Of a stretch of 51,379 nt of DNA, positions 51,210 through 51,379 are shown piece by piece (the stretch's first letter is position 1; each line of letters opens with the position of its first letter). The stretch is from the NCBI GenBank assembly GCA_030602245.1, contig JAUWAC010000019.1, positions 1-51,379 on the forward strand. The letters are read 5' to 3'. The DNA comes from Marinobacterium sp. Lineage in GTDB: Bacteria; Pseudomonadota; Gammaproteobacteria; Pseudomonadales; Balneatricaceae. Made by a program: the position numbers and the translations under genes. Under the pieces are notes generated by a model. That model saw nothing but the letters and a program-made list of their open reading frames with translations, had not been told where the DNA came from and made no database searches.

Positions 51210-51379
51210 ATGCGCCTCGCTTGAGACGACGGATTCAACGGTCGCTCAGCACGCTCTTTAACAAGTCGATCAGGTAATTCGTGTGGGCGCTTGTCGGGAT
51301 CGAGCACACAAAGCTTAGATCTCAAGACAAGCAACCTAAGTGAATTCATTTAGCGTTGTTTATACCTTGAGCAGAACGG
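51210..51379 (+). other. 16S rRNA leader region (gene itself outside the window)
   Basis: From promoter P2 to the window end the sequence is a typical rRNA leader. The conserved 16S start (AGAGTTTGATC) is not reached, so no rRNA gene is annotated here. Confidence 0.8.
51252..51264 (+). promoter_or_regulatory. boxA antitermination site of the rRNA leader
   Basis: CGCTCTTTAACAA matches the rRNA boxA consensus (TGCTCTTTAACA) that recruits NusB-S10. The leader after it (GTGTGGGCGCTTGT) resembles Pseudomonas-type 16S leaders. Confidence 0.88.

Overview
The window looks like part of a GC-rich gammaproteobacterial chromosome, probably Oceanospirillales/Pseudomonadales-like (a Marinobacterium- or Pseudomonas-type relative). 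Reasons: the order oriC-mnmG-rsmG-parA-parB-atpIBEFHAGDC-glmU-glmS, a HexR regulator, a PA3496-like small protein, and an rRNA leader with a Pseudomonas-like sequence. The genus cannot be fixed from this sequence alone.

Layout. (1) 1-3190 is an AT-richer accessory stretch. It holds the end of an IS21-like element, many hairpins and phased palindromes, two tiny membrane-protein genes (44 and 47 codons), a secreted four-cysteine protein and a conserved hypothetical gene. (2) 3192-15227 is a phosphonate island, all on the + strand: a GntR/UTRA regulator, phnW and phnX (2-aminoethylphosphonate, AEP, to acetaldehyde and phosphate), an alkaline-phosphatase-superfamily hydrolase, a HAD-IB phosphatase, a complete family-5 (oligopeptide/YejABEF-like) ABC importer and a LysR regulator. 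Two PhnF-type operators precede phnW. (3) alkB (- strand) and then a DnaA-box-rich, AT-rich oriC (about 15870-16480). (4) mnmG, rsmG, parA, parB, and the full nine-gene F1Fo ATP synthase operon with its own promoter and a strong terminator. (5) A 51-bp tandem repeat, a TrmB-family regulator divergent from glmU, then glmU-glmS, katG, a TerB-like gene, an FMN glutamate-synthase-like membrane protein, a PA3496-like gene, hexR and pbpG. (6) A thiamin operon on the - strand with one TPP riboswitch in front of thiD-thiZ-thiX-thiY-tenA-thiC. (7) A zinc-ribbon protein, a CHAD protein, a chemoreceptor, an MBL-fold hydrolase, a DUF502 protein and pfkA. (8) Tandem rRNA promoters, boxA and leader; the 16S gene itself would lie just past the window end.

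How it fits together. Most of the window is ordinary core genome around the replication origin. The most distinctive part is the phosphonate island. It couples textbook AEP catabolism to a large-solute importer and two extra cytoplasmic hydrolases, which suggests uptake and trimming of conjugated AEP (phosphonopeptide, phosphonate ester or phosphonolipid head group) rather than only free AEP. That function is inferred. The thiamin operon combines pyrimidine salvage (ThiXYZ, TenA) with de novo HMP synthesis (ThiC) and HMP kinase (ThiD) under one riboswitch.
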